From: DATKQY01 sp035532475
GTDB lineage: Bacteria; Actinomycetota; Acidimicrobiia; Acidimicrobiales; Bog-793
DNA length: 64,000 nucleotides
Assembly (NCBI GenBank): GCA_035532475.1
Contig: DATKQY010000057.1
Coordinates: 1-64,000 of the forward strand
Direction: 5' to 3'
Within the stretch, counting starts at the first letter, position 1. Each line of letters starts with the position of its first letter. Below, piece after piece: positions 1 to 7,960 of the stretch. Below the pieces are notes generated by a model that saw only the letters and a program-made list of their open reading frames with translations, was not told the origin of the DNA and made no database searches. The position numbers were made by a program, and so were the translations under genes.

Positions 1-70
1 CCTGAACGGCCCCTTCGACGACCTCTTCCTCCCTCCATCGCCGGTGGCTGCGCGCTTCCCTGGCATGGGG

Positions 71-98
71 AAAAAGGGTACAGCTCACAACCGGTGAG
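71..98 (-). terminator. Weak terminator downstream of tRNA-Ala
   Basis: Read on the minus strand, a 5-bp stem CTCAC/GTGAG with a 5-base loop (84-98) is followed, after a short gap, by a run of five T (71-75). It lies about 70 bases past the tRNA 3' end and could end that transcript. The stem is short, so this is tentative. Confidence 0.35.
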
Positions 99-165
99 TG
101 GAAATCTGAGGGGATCTTCCTCTCACAAGTCAAGAGGTTTAATCTGTCTAGCAGGCTTCTTCCGG

Positions 166-239
166 TGGAGGCGAAGGGACTCGAACCCTCGAACCTCTTG
201 ACTGCCAGTCAAGCGCTCTACCAACTGAGCTACGCCCCC
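166..239 (-). tRNA. tRNA-Ala (anticodon GGC)
   Basis: The reverse complement folds into a full cloverleaf. The acceptor stem GGGGGCG pairs with CGCCTCC and includes the G3:U70 wobble pair, the main identity element for alanyl-tRNA synthetase. The anticodon stem CTTGA/TCAAG carries the loop CTGGCAG, so the anticodon is GGC and reads GCC and GCU. The T arm has loop TTCGAGT. The discriminator base is A73; the next bases are CCG, so CCA is not encoded and must be added after transcription. Confidence 0.96.
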
Positions 240-250
240 GGGGTTCGACG

Positions 251-256
251 ATCCTA
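251..256 (-). promoter_or_regulatory. -10 box of the tRNA-Ala promoter
   Basis: TAGGAT on the minus strand lies 11 bases before G1 of the tRNA, fitting a -10 element with a start point near 244. No convincing -35 was found. Confidence 0.5.
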
Positions 257-419
257 CCAGCAGGCCTGAGGGTCCCCGGAGCGACCTCGGCGACCCGCCC
301 GGCAGGCGAACGCGTTCCCGGCGAGGTTCTCGGAGCCGGCGCATGCAGGAGGACGAGGCACCGGCATGAGCCGCCGGGCTCGTCCGGCACGGACCGGCGC
401 GACGGGGCAGCATGGTGTC

Positions 420-935
420 ATGGATGTCAACCGAATCGACCCGCCCGGCGTCGCCGACGAGCGCACGATGCTCGAGAGCTGGCTGGACTACCACCGGGCG
501 ACCCTCGCCATGAAGTGCGACGGCCTCGAGGACCCCCAGCTGCGCGAGCGCGCCGTGCCCCCGTCCACCCTGTCGCTGCTCGGGCTGGTCCGCCACATGG
601 CGGAGGTGGAGCGCGCCTGGTTCCGTCGCTTTCTCGGCGGCGAGGACGCCCCCTACCTCTACTGCGCGCGGACCGCCGACGGCGACCGCGACGACGGTGA
701 GTTCGACGACGTCGAGACCGCCGAGGTCGCCGAGGACTTCGCGACCTGGCACGAGGAGTGTGAGCATTCGCGAGGGGTCGCCGCGTCGCTGCCTTCCCTG
801 GACGTCACCGCTGAGCGACGAGGTGAGGTGCTGTCGTTCCGGTGGGTGCTCGTCCACATGGTCGAGGAGTACGCGCGACACAACGGTCACGCCGACCTCA
901 TCCGCCAGTCGATCGACGGAGCCGTCGGGGACTGA
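420..935 (+). CDS. DinB-superfamily protein (DUF664-like)
   Basis: A 171-residue soluble protein with the four-helix DinB layout. The N-terminal helix carries LVRHMAEVERAWF and the C-terminal helix carries VHMVEEYARHNGHADLIR; these His and Glu/Asp positions are the usual metal-ligand region of DUF664/DinB proteins. Family members include putative metal-dependent thiol transferases or hydrolases, but the substrate here is unknown. The start at 420 is chosen because the upstream part of the reading frame (from 366) is Arg-rich and unlike the family, and CAGCAT lies six bases before this ATG. Its 3' end lies 6 bases from the convergent 942-1451 gene, another DinB-like protein. Start uncertain. 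Confidence 0.8.
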   Translation: MDVNRIDPPGVADERTMLESWLDYHRATLAMKCDGLEDPQLRERAVPPSTLSLLGLVRHMAEVERAWFRRFLGGEDAPYLYCARTADGDRDDGEFDDVETAEVAEDFATWHEECEHSRGVAASLPSLDVTAERRGEVLSFRWVLVHMVEEYARHNGHADLIRQSIDGAVGD

Positions 936-941
936 ACTGCG

Positions 942-1451
942 TCAGCCGGCGTCGCCGAGCACGCTCTCGACGTCACGGAGGTGGTGGACGAGCTCGTGGA
1001 CCGTGTGGCGGGCGATCCACTCCACGCTTCGCACCGCCTGCACCGGCCAGTTGTAGTGGCCCTCCCGTCGCCAGCCGCCCTCGTCCAGGTGCTCCAGCGC
1101 CACGGCGAGCCCGTCGGCGGCCCCGAGGAGTGCTGACCGGACGGTCGCGGGATCCTGATCGTTGTAGCGCTCCTCGGCGACGCGCTCGTCGCGGCGCATC
1201 GGGGCGAACGCGGGCACGTCCTCGACGAGCGCCAGCCCGATCCGTGAGCGCTGAACGTCGAGCAGGTCCCTGACGTGGCAGGCGTACTCGAGCGCCGACC
1301 AGACCCCGTCGCGCACATGTGCCCGCAGGCGTTCGGCCGGGGACGCGGCGAGTCTCGCCGCGTACTCGCCGCCGAGCGACCCCACCGTCACCGGGAGCTC
1401 AACACGTCCGAGTGCGGCGTAGTCGTAGCCGCACTCCGCGCAGGTGTCCAT
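942..1451 (-). CDS. DinB-fold protein with N-terminal CxxC
   Basis: 169 residues. The first residues contain a CAEC motif that could bind metal. The rest is alpha-helical, with ALEYACHVRDLLDVQRSRI and ARHTVHELVHHLRDVESVL, the His-rich helices typical of the DinB/mycothiol maleylpyruvate-isomerase N-terminal fold. That fold is common in actinobacteria in thiol-dependent enzymes, but the reaction here cannot be assigned. The ATG at 1451 is preceded by GGAGA and by a TAGCAT box, so the transcript is probably leaderless or nearly so. Together with 420-935 it forms a convergent pair of DinB-like genes beside tRNA-Ala. Confidence 0.8.
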   Translation of the reverse strand: MDTCAECGYDYAALGRVELPVTVGSLGGEYAARLAASPAERLRAHVRDGVWSALEYACHVRDLLDVQRSRIGLALVEDVPAFAPMRRDERVAEERYNDQDPATVRSALLGAADGLAVALEHLDEGGWRREGHYNWPVQAVRSVEWIARHTVHELVHHLRDVESVLGDAG

Positions 1452-1456
1452 TCTCC

Positions 1457-1462
1457 ATGCTA
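1457..1462 (-). promoter_or_regulatory. -10 box of the DinB gene at 942-1451
   Basis: TAGCAT on the minus strand ends five bases before the ATG, one of the many leaderless-type arrangements in this window. Confidence 0.5.
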
Positions 1463-1566
1463 CGGACGGACGCCCCCGACGACGGGGTCCGTGGGGCCGG
1501 GGGCCCGCGGCGCTCGGAGGCCCGGGGGCATCGGGCCGGCCATCCGGGGAGGTCGGCACCGATCGG

Positions 1567-1572
1567 TAACCT
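1567..1572 (+). promoter_or_regulatory. -10 box of leuS, leaderless type
   Basis: TAACCT is followed by six bases and then GTG at 1579, placing the expected start point on the start codon. This decides between the two in-frame GTG codons at 1573 and 1579. Confidence 0.55.
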
Positions 1573-1578
1573 GTGGCC

Positions 1579-4065
1579 GTGACCGAGGCCTACGACTTCG
1601 AGCTGGTAGAGGCGACCTGGCAGCACCGCTGGTTCGAGATGGGGACCTACCAGGTCGACAACGACGACCGGCGCCCGCCCTACTACGTGCTCTCGATGTA
1701 TCCGTACCCGAGCGGGCCCGCCCACCAGGGTCACATCCGTAACTACACCCTCGGCGACGTCCTCGTGCGCTTCCGCACGATGCAGGGCTACGCGGTGCTC
1801 AGCCCCTTCGGCTTCGACTCCTTCGGTCTGCCCGCTGAGAACGCCGCCATCAAGGGCGGGGCGCACCCGCGCGACTGGACGGAGGCGCGGATCCTCGAGC
1901 TCTCACAAAGCGTGGTGCGCCTCGGTGCCGTATACGACTGGCGACGGGAGCTGCGCAGCCACGACTGGCAGTACATGCGTTCCAACCAGATGATCTTCAC
2001 CCGCCTGCTGGAGGCCGGCCTCGCCTACCGGTCGGAGGCGCCGGTCAACTGGTGCCCGGGCTGCCAGACGGTGCTCGCCAACGAGCAGGTGCTCGCCGAC
2101 GGTACGTGCGAGCGCTCGGGCGACCTGGTCGAGCGCCGCCTCCTCGAGCAGTGGTTCCTGCGCATCACCAAGTACGCCGACGAGCTGCTCGACGCGCTCG
2201 ACGGGTTGGACTGGCCCGAGCGGGTGAAGACGATGCAGCGCAACTGGATCGGCCGCTCGGAGGGCGCCAAGATCGCCCTGCCCGTCGACGGCCGTCCCGA
2301 CCTTCGCATCGAGGTCTTCACGACCCGCCCCGACACCGGATTCGGGATGACCTACGTCGTCCTCGCGCCCGAGCACGCCCTCGTCGACGAGCTGACGACG
2401 CCGGAGCAGGCCGCCGCCATCGATGCGCTGCGCAGCCGCGTCTCGCACGAGTCCGACATCGAGCGTCTCTCGACCGAGGGAGCGATCGAAAAGCGCGGCG
2501 CCTTCACCGGCAGCTACGCCGTCAACCCCTTCAACGGGGAGAAGGTGCCGGTCTACGTCGCCGACTACGTCCTGATCAGCTACGGCACCGGGGCGATCAT
2601 GGCGGTGCCCGCCGAGGACGAGCGTGACTTCGCGTTCGCCACCGCCTACGGCCTCCCGATCGTGCGGACCGTCGAGCCGCCGGAGGGCTTCGAGGGCGGC
2701 GCCTTCTCGGGCGACGGCCGGAAGATCAACAGCGGGTTCCTCAACGGCCTCGACGTCGTGCGCGCGAAGCAGGCGGCGGTCGAGTGGCTGGAGGCGAACG
2801 ACTTCGGCGAACGGACCGTCCAGTACCGCCTGCGCGACTGGCTGATCAGCCGCCAGCGCTACTGGGGCTGCCCGATCCCCGTCGTCTACTGCCCGAATGA
2901 CGGCATCGTGCCGGTCCCCGATGATCACCTGCCGGTCCTGCTGCCGAACGACGTGGAGTTCCTGCCGACGGGCGAGTCGCCGCTCCGCCACAACCAGGGC
3001 TTCCTGCGCACCAGCTGCCCGCGCTGTGATGGCCCTGCGACGCGCGAGACCGACACGATGGACACCTTCGTCGACTCGTCCTGGTACTACTTGCGCTTCT
3101 GCAACCCCTGGGACCCCGATCGACCCGTCGACGTGGAGGTGGCGCGGCACTTCATGCCCGTCGACCAGTACATCGGCGGGATCACCCACGCGATCCTGCA
3201 CCTCCTCTACGCCCGCTTCTTCAACCGCGCCCTCGGCGATCTCGGCCTCGCGCCAGCGGAGGCCCGGGAGCCCTTCGCCCAGCTTTTCTGCCAGGGGATG
3301 ATCCGACTGAACGGCAAGGCGATGTCGAAGTCGAAAGGCAACGTCGTCTCGCCCGACGAGTACTTCCGCTCGGTCGGCGCCGACGCGCTGCGCCTGGCGC
3401 ACCTGTTCTTCGGCCCCCCCGTCGAGGACATCGACTGGACCGACCAGACCGACCACATCATCGAGGGCTGCGCGAAGTACCTGCGCCGCGTCTGGCGCCT
3501 AGCCGTCGGCGACGCGACGGGCTCGGAGGAGGAGCCGGCCGAGACCGCTGAGGCCGGGGCCGCTCGAGCCAGCGCGAACGGGGGGGCGGAGACGCTTCGG
3601 CGGATGACGCACCGGACGATCCGAGACGTGACACGCGACCTCGAGAGCTACGGCTTCAACACGGTCGTCTCCTCGTGCATGAAGCTCACCAATGCGATCT
3701 TCGACGCCGAGCGCGCCGGCGTCGAGCGTGCCGTGGTCGACGAAGCGATCGACACCCTGCTGATGCTGCTCGCCCCCCTCGTGCCGCACCTCACCGCCGA
3801 GGCGTACGAACGTCGCAACGGGCGCCACGTCCACGAGGAGTCGTGGCCGGTCGCCGACGAGGCGTTCCTCGTCGAGCCCACCGTGACGATGGTCGTGCAG
3901 GTCGATGGGAAGGTCCGCGACCGTTTGGAGGTCGACGCGTCGATCGGCGAGGACGAGGCCGTCAAGCTGGCGCTCGCGAGCCCGAAGATCGCAGAGCTGC
4001 TCGGTGCCAAGCCCCCGGCACGCGTCGTCGCCCGCCCACCGCGCCTCGTGAACATCGTCCGTTGA
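1579..4065 (+). CDS. leuS: Leucyl-tRNA synthetase
   Basis: 828-residue class I aminoacyl-tRNA synthetase that charges tRNA-Leu in the cytoplasm. The ATP-binding HIGH-like site is HQGHIRNY near residue 50, and KAMSKSKGN near residue 580 is the KMSKS loop. The CP1 editing domain is present, with TTRPDT and GTGAIMAVPAEDERD, so hydrolysis of mischarged tRNA is expected. The zinc-like module around 435-490 has the pairs CPND and CPRC. The anticodon-binding and C-terminal domains follow; total length is normal for bacterial LeuRS. GTG at 1579 is preferred over 1573 because of the -10 box spacing. It is convergent with the HAD gene downstream, with a GC hairpin between. Confidence 0.98.
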   Translation: MTEAYDFELVEATWQHRWFEMGTYQVDNDDRRPPYYVLSMYPYPSGPAHQGHIRNYTLGDVLVRFRTMQGYAVLSPFGFDSFGLPAENAAIKGGAHPRDWTEARILELSQSVVRLGAVYDWRRELRSHDWQYMRSNQMIFTRLLEAGLAYRSEAPVNWCPGCQTVLANEQVLADGTCERSGDLVERRLLEQWFLRITKYADELLDALDGLDWPERVKTMQRNWIGRSEGAKIALPVDGRPDLRIEVFTTRPDTGFGMTYVVLAPEHALVDELTTPEQAAAIDALRSRVSHESDIERLSTEGAIEKRGAFTGSYAVNPFNGEKVPVYVADYVLISYGTGAIMAVPAEDERDFAFATAYGLPIVRTVEPPEGFEGGAFSGDGRKINSGFLNGLDVVRAKQAAVEWLEANDFGERTVQYRLRDWLISRQRYWGCPIPVVYCPNDGIVPVPDDHLPVLLPNDVEFLPTGESPLRHNQGFLRTSCPRCDGPATRETDTMDTFVDSSWYYLRFCNPWDPDRPVDVEVARHFMPVDQYIGGITHAILHLLYARFFNRALGDLGLAPAEAREPFAQLFCQGMIRLNGKAMSKSKGNVVSPDEYFRSVGADALRLAHLFFGPPVEDIDWTDQTDHIIEGCAKYLRRVWRLAVGDATGSEEEPAETAEAGAARASANGGAETLRRMTHRTIRDVTRDLESYGFNTVVSSCMKLTNAIFDAERAGVERAVVDEAIDTLLMLLAPLVPHLTAEAYERRNGRHVHEESWPVADEAFLVEPTVTMVVQVDGKVRDRLEVDASIGEDEAVKLALASPKIAELLGAKPPARVVARPPRLVNIVR

Positions 4066-4073
4066 GCAACCGG

Positions 4074-4088
4074 CGCCCGGCCGGGGCG
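4074..4088. terminator. GC hairpin between convergent leuS and HAD genes
   Basis: CGCCC and GGGCG form a 5-bp stem around a 5-base loop in the 31-bp gap between two convergent genes. There is no T tract; it could act in both directions or be incidental GC-rich pairing. Confidence 0.3.
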
Positions 4089-4096
4089 TCGTCCCG

Positions 4097-4882
4097 TCAG
4101 GACGCCTCGCGCGAGGCCTCCGGCCGCAGGCGCAGCCCCAGCAGCCGCTCGACCCGGCCGTCTTCGAGCTCGAGGAGCGAGGCGAGCTTCGCGTCGGCGA
4201 TGGCGAAGCGAGCGTCGGCGAAGTGCTCGGGATCGGGGACCGCGACGACGCGCATGCGCGCCGCCTTCGCGGCGATGCAGCCGTTCACAGCGTCCTCGAG
4301 CACGACGCACTCGAGCGCGCCTGCGCCGATCGTCGCGGCGGTCCTCAAGAACAGCGCCGGGTGGGGCTTACCGAGGGTGTCGTCGTCGGCCGAGCACACG
4401 GCGGCGAACCTGGGCCGCAGGTCGAAGCGGTCCAGCACGGCCTCGATGACCGGGTGGGTCGAGCCGGACGCGAGCGCGAGGGTCAGCCCGCGCTCGGCCA
4501 TGTAGTCGAGCGCGTCCAGCGCGCCGGGCATGAGCGCGCCCTCGCTCCAGACCGCGGCGACGACGCCGTCGGCGATCCGCCGCACGAGCTCGGGGTCGCC
4601 CGGCTCGCCCCAATCGAGCAGCTCCCGGAAGTAGCCGACGACCTCGTCGACCCGCATGCCCATCGTCGCGCCACCGGCGATGAGCGGGCGGATGTCGACA
4701 CCGAGGGCGTCGAAGACGTCCGTCTCGACCCGCCGCCAGAAGGGCTCGGAGTCGACGAGCAGACCGTCCATGTCGAAGATGGCCGCGCGGGCCGCCGGCC
4801 AGCGCGACCCGCGCGCTTGTGGCCGGGACCTTCGTGGAGGATCCGGCGCCGCCGGGGACGCCGTCGGCGTCGTCGTTCCCAC
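4097..4882 (-). CDS. HAD-superfamily phosphatase/phosphomutase
   Basis: 261 residues. Motif I is FDMDGLLVDSEP with the nucleophile Asp and the acid-base Asp two residues on; motif II is the Ser in LALASGST; motif III is the Lys in LGKPHP; motif IV is the acidic VLEDAVNG. The helical cap sits between motif I and motif II (C1 cap), as in beta-phosphoglucomutase and 2-deoxyglucose-6-phosphatase. The substrate cannot be read from sequence. The GTG start at 4882 is chosen because TAGGAAG lies six to seven bases upstream and directly follows the stop of the PAC2 gene, so the two are probably co-transcribed. This start leaves an extra Pro/Arg-rich N-terminus before motif I. Confidence 0.88.
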   Translation of the reverse strand: MGTTTPTASPAAPDPPRRSRPQARGSRWPAARAAIFDMDGLLVDSEPFWRRVETDVFDALGVDIRPLIAGGATMGMRVDEVVGYFRELLDWGEPGDPELVRRIADGVVAAVWSEGALMPGALDALDYMAERGLTLALASGSTHPVIEAVLDRFDLRPRFAAVCSADDDTLGKPHPALFLRTAATIGAGALECVVLEDAVNGCIAAKAARMRVVAVPDPEHFADARFAIADAKLASLLELEDGRVERLLGLRLRPEASREAS

Positions 4883-4892
4883 CGCCCGCTTC

Positions 4893-5756
4893 CTACACCT
4901 CGCCGCGCAGGTAGCGCTCGAGCTCCGCCGCGATCTCCTCGCCGGAGGGGATCTCCGCGCCGAAGCCATCGCCTTCGACGTCGCTCTCGTTCGCCTGCTG
5001 CTCGAGCTGGCGGACCATCTCGACATGCTCGGCGGACTCCGCGATCAGCTCGTCGACACGGCGCTTGCCCGCCTCGGCGGTCTCGCGCAGGTCGTCGGTG
5101 TCGATGACCAGCCCGGAGACGTTGGCCAGGCCGTCGACCAGCGCGAGGGCGGCAGCCGGGAACGGCATCGCCGAGACGTAGTGCGGCACCCTGGCCCACA
5201 GGCCGACCGACGGCATGCCCAGCTCCGAGCACCCGGCCGCGATGACCTCGCCGATGCCGGCCGGCACCTCGAGGGCGCCGGGCACGAAACCGACCTTGCG
5301 AGCCAGCTCCGAGCTGGAGGCCGTCGAGGCGAGGCGTACCGCACGCGTGTGCGGCGTGCCCGTCGGGAAGCCACCCAGGCCGACGACGAGCCGGACCCCG
5401 AGCTCAAGGGCGAGGCCCGCGACCTCCGCCGAGAAGGAGCGCCAGCGGTAGTCGGGCTCCGGCCCGACGAGGAACGCCACGCCTGAGCCGAGCCGGTCGG
5501 TCCCGACCAGCAGCTGGGGCTCGGCGAAGGTGATCGCGCCGCGCACGCCGTCGTCGATCCGAAGGCGCGGCCGGCGCGCCCGGTGGTCGATGAGCTCGTC
5601 GGCGGAGAAGGTGGCGAGCAGCTCGGTGTGCATCGAGCCGAGGAGGGTGCTCATCGCCGTCGCCGCCGCGAAGCCGGCGTCGATCCAGCCCTCCATGGCG
5701 ATCACCAGGACGGGCCGCTCCGGCGGGACGACGGGACGTCGCTCGGCGAGTGGCAC
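4893..5756 (-). CDS. PAC2 family protein
   Basis: 287 residues with the PAC2 (proteasome-assembly-chaperone-like) alpha/beta fold: PVLVIAMEGWIDAG at the N-terminus, then VVGLGGFPTGTPHTR and the C-terminal helix with EMVRQLEQQ. Eukaryotic and archaeal relatives assist proteasome assembly; the role of the actinobacterial proteins is not established, and no proteasome gene is in this window. The acidic C-terminus is predicted cytoplasmic. GTG at 5756 is seven bases after TAGCCT, consistent with leaderless transcription. The reading frame continues upstream for 42 codons, but that part is Arg/Gly-rich and not PAC2-like. Confidence 0.88.
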   Translation of the reverse strand: MPLAERRPVVPPERPVLVIAMEGWIDAGFAAATAMSTLLGSMHTELLATFSADELIDHRARRPRLRIDDGVRGAITFAEPQLLVGTDRLGSGVAFLVGPEPDYRWRSFSAEVAGLALELGVRLVVGLGGFPTGTPHTRAVRLASTASSSELARKVGFVPGALEVPAGIGEVIAAGCSELGMPSVGLWARVPHYVSAMPFPAAALALVDGLANVSGLVIDTDDLRETAEAGKRRVDELIAESAEHVEMVRQLEQQANESDVEGDGFGAEIPSGEEIAAELERYLRGEV

Positions 5757-5763
5757 GGGTGAG

Positions 5764-5769
5764 AGGCTA
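5764..5769 (-). promoter_or_regulatory. -10 box of the PAC2-HAD operon
   Basis: TAGCCT on the minus strand ends seven bases before the GTG of the PAC2 gene. Confidence 0.5.
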
Positions 5770-5916
5770 ACCGAGCCCGGACACCCCGCCTGCGGACGGA
5801 CACCCGCCGCGCCGGGGCGTCGCGCCCGCCCGGGTGCGCGCTCGCTCACGCCGCGAGCGCGCACCCGGGCCGTCCCGGCCACGACGGCGCGCCCGGGAGC
5901 AGGCGGAACGACCAGC

Positions 5917-6636
5917 TCAAAGCGCCAGCGTGTCGCCTCCGTCGACGACTATCGCCGCGCCGTTGACGAAGCTCGCCGGCTCAGAGCAGAGGAAGGCGAC
6001 GACGCGGCCGAAGTCGGCCGGGTCGCCGCCCCCGACGGCGCCCCCGAGCGCGACCTGCCGCTCTGTGGCGTGCCGTCCGGGGCAGGCGAGGTTCAGCGTG
6101 ATGCCGGAGCCCCGCAGGTCAGACGCTGCGGTCTTCGCCCACGCCCACAGTCCGGTCCGCGCCGCGTTCGAGAGCGCGAGCCCGGGGATCGGCTGGACGA
6201 CCGAGAAGGAGGCGATGCAGCAGAGCCTGCCCCACCCCCGCTCGCGCAGGTGCGGCAGGGCGGCACGCACCAGTCGGACCGAGGTCAGCAGGTTGGCCTC
6301 GACGGCCTTGCGCAGGGCGGCGTCGTCGACGTCCAGCGCGTGCATCGGCGGCGGCCCGCCGGCGTTCGCGACGACGATGTCGAGGCGGCCGAAGCGCTCC
6401 AGCGTCGCCTCGACGAGCCGGGCCGGCACCGCCTCCTCCGTGACGTCGCAGGGGACCGCGAGCACCTCGCCGCCCCTGCCGCGGATGGCCGCTTCGGCGT
6501 CGCCGAGAGCTTCGGAACTCCTCGCGCAGATCACGACGGCGGCGCCCTCGCCGGCGAGCGCCTCGGCGGAGGCGCGGCCGAGACCCTTCGAGGACGCCGT
6601 GACGAGCGCCACCCTCCCGGTCAGCCCGAGATCCAT
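5917..6636 (-). CDS. SDR-family protein lacking the usual catalytic Tyr and Lys
   Basis: 239 residues with a classical short-chain dehydrogenase/reductase fold. The dinucleotide site is TASSKGLG at 13-20, NAGG follows at 91-94, and the Ser of IASFS is near 143. Where the family has YxxxK, this protein reads SNAAR: Ser156 replaces Tyr and Arg160 replaces Lys. This is the clear oddity, since those residues drive hydride transfer in classical SDRs. A divergent FabG-like subgroup with this pattern is the most likely home. AAAGGAG eight bases before ATG 6636 fixes the start. It lies 161 bp downstream of the M24 peptidase on the same strand and may share its transcript. Confidence 0.88.
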   Translation of the reverse strand: MDLGLTGRVALVTASSKGLGRASAEALAGEGAAVVICARSSEALGDAEAAIRGRGGEVLAVPCDVTEEAVPARLVEATLERFGRLDIVVANAGGPPPMHALDVDDAALRKAVEANLLTSVRLVRAALPHLRERGWGRLCCIASFSVVQPIPGLALSNAARTGLWAWAKTAASDLRGSGITLNLACPGRHATERQVALGGAVGGGDPADFGRVVAFLCSEPASFVNGAAIVVDGGDTLAL

Positions 6637-6797
6637 CGGCAAAGCTCCTTTCGTCGACCGGGCGTCGCCTGCCGCCCCGGTGTCTGCACCCCGCCCCGGG
6701 CGGCCGCTCGCCGGGTCGGGCACCCCCACCTGCGCCTCGCGCAGCTGCCGCGGTGAACCCGCCCGCACCCCGCGCGGCCGGCCCGCCTGCGGCTACC

Positions 6798-7940
6798 TCA
6801 GGCCTCGACGACGTGCAGGTCGTGATCGGCCGTGTTGCAGGCGAGCGCGCCCCCCGCGATGGCGACGACAATGTCCTCGATCCGCGCGCCCATCCGTCCG
6901 CTCAGGTAGATGCCGGGCTCGACGGAGAAGGCGTGACCGGAGCGCAGCGGCGTCGAGTTCCCCTCCACGAGGTACGGGTCCTCGTGCTCCTCGATCCCGA
7001 TCCCGTGACCGATCCGGTGGATGAAGGCGTCGCCGTAGCCGGCGGACGCGATGACCCGGCGCCCGACGCGGTCGATCTCCTCGCAGGCGACTCCCGACCT
7101 CACGGCCGCGACCGCGGCCGACTGGGCCTCTTGCAGCACGCCGTAGAGCGTCTCGAGCTCGGGGTCCGGCTCCCCGGTCACGACCGTACGGGTGATGTCG
7201 GAGCAGTACCCGACGTCACCGCCGAGGTGGAGCGTGCCGCCGAAGTCGCACACCACGGTCTCGCCGCGCCCGATGCGCCGGTCTCCCGCCTCGTGGTGCG
7301 GGCTCGCCGCGTTCGGCCCGCTGCCGACGATGGCGAAGTTGACCTTGGCGTGCCCCTCGGCACGGAGCCGGACGGCGAGCTCGGCGGAGACCTCGGCCTC
7401 GCTCCGACCGATCAGCGCGATCTCCCCCGCGAGCAGTGCCTCTGCGACGCGGTCGGCGGCCGCCCCCGCGGCCACGAGCGCGGCGATCTCCGAGGCGTCC
7501 TTCACGGCCCGAAGCCGCGCCGTGACCTCCGACGCCCGGCGCCAGGAGGCCCGCGGCAGCGCCCGCTGCAGCTCCAGCAGCAGCATCGCCCAGCAGCGGT
7601 CCGAGACGGCGAGCGACGTCCGGGCTCCGACCAGGCTCGCGACGAGCGCGACGGCGTCCTCGCCGTCCGCGTAGGAACGGAGCGCGAAGAGCCGCTCGTC
7701 CACCGCGACGCGTGGCGCCTCGAGCCGGGGGACGACGAGGGTCGCCCGTGCGTCGGAGGGGAAGACGAGCACCGTCGGGCGCTCGAGGGGCATCGCCTCG
7801 TAGCCGCTCAGCCAGGGAAGGTCGGCGCCGATCGACAACAGGAGCGCCTCGAGGCCCTGGGCGCGCATCGCCGCGCGCACGCGCTCCGCGCGCACGAGGC
7901 GCGCCTCGACCGGGTCGGGGGGCGCGAGATCGAGCTGCAC
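6798..7940 (-). CDS. M24 metallopeptidase (Xaa-Pro aminopeptidase-like)
   Basis: 380 residues. The N-terminal creatinase-like domain (about 1-130) is followed by a pita-bread catalytic domain. The five metal ligands are visible: Asp in VVCDFGGT, Asp in GYCSDITRT, His in HRIGHGIGIEEHE, Glu in SVEPGIYL and Glu in ARIEDIVV. It should cleave N-terminal residues before proline, in the cytoplasm (no signal peptide). The GTG at 7940 starts 20 bp after the lipBA stop, so it probably belongs to the lpd-E2-lipBA transcript. Creatinase-type or PepQ-type activity cannot be excluded. Confidence 0.88.
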   Translation of the reverse strand: MQLDLAPPDPVEARLVRAERVRAAMRAQGLEALLLSIGADLPWLSGYEAMPLERPTVLVFPSDARATLVVPRLEAPRVAVDERLFALRSYADGEDAVALVASLVGARTSLAVSDRCWAMLLLELQRALPRASWRRASEVTARLRAVKDASEIAALVAAGAAADRVAEALLAGEIALIGRSEAEVSAELAVRLRAEGHAKVNFAIVGSGPNAASPHHEAGDRRIGRGETVVCDFGGTLHLGGDVGYCSDITRTVVTGEPDPELETLYGVLQEAQSAAVAAVRSGVACEEIDRVGRRVIASAGYGDAFIHRIGHGIGIEEHEDPYLVEGNSTPLRSGHAFSVEPGIYLSGRMGARIEDIVVAIAGGALACNTADHDLHVVEA

Positions 7941-7960
7941 GGGAGCGAGCCGGCCCCGGC

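Noticed and set aside
4883..5026. N-terminal extension of the HAD protein to 5026
   Set aside because: It lies inside the PAC2 gene and reads as a shadow of it; an RBS supports GTG 4882.
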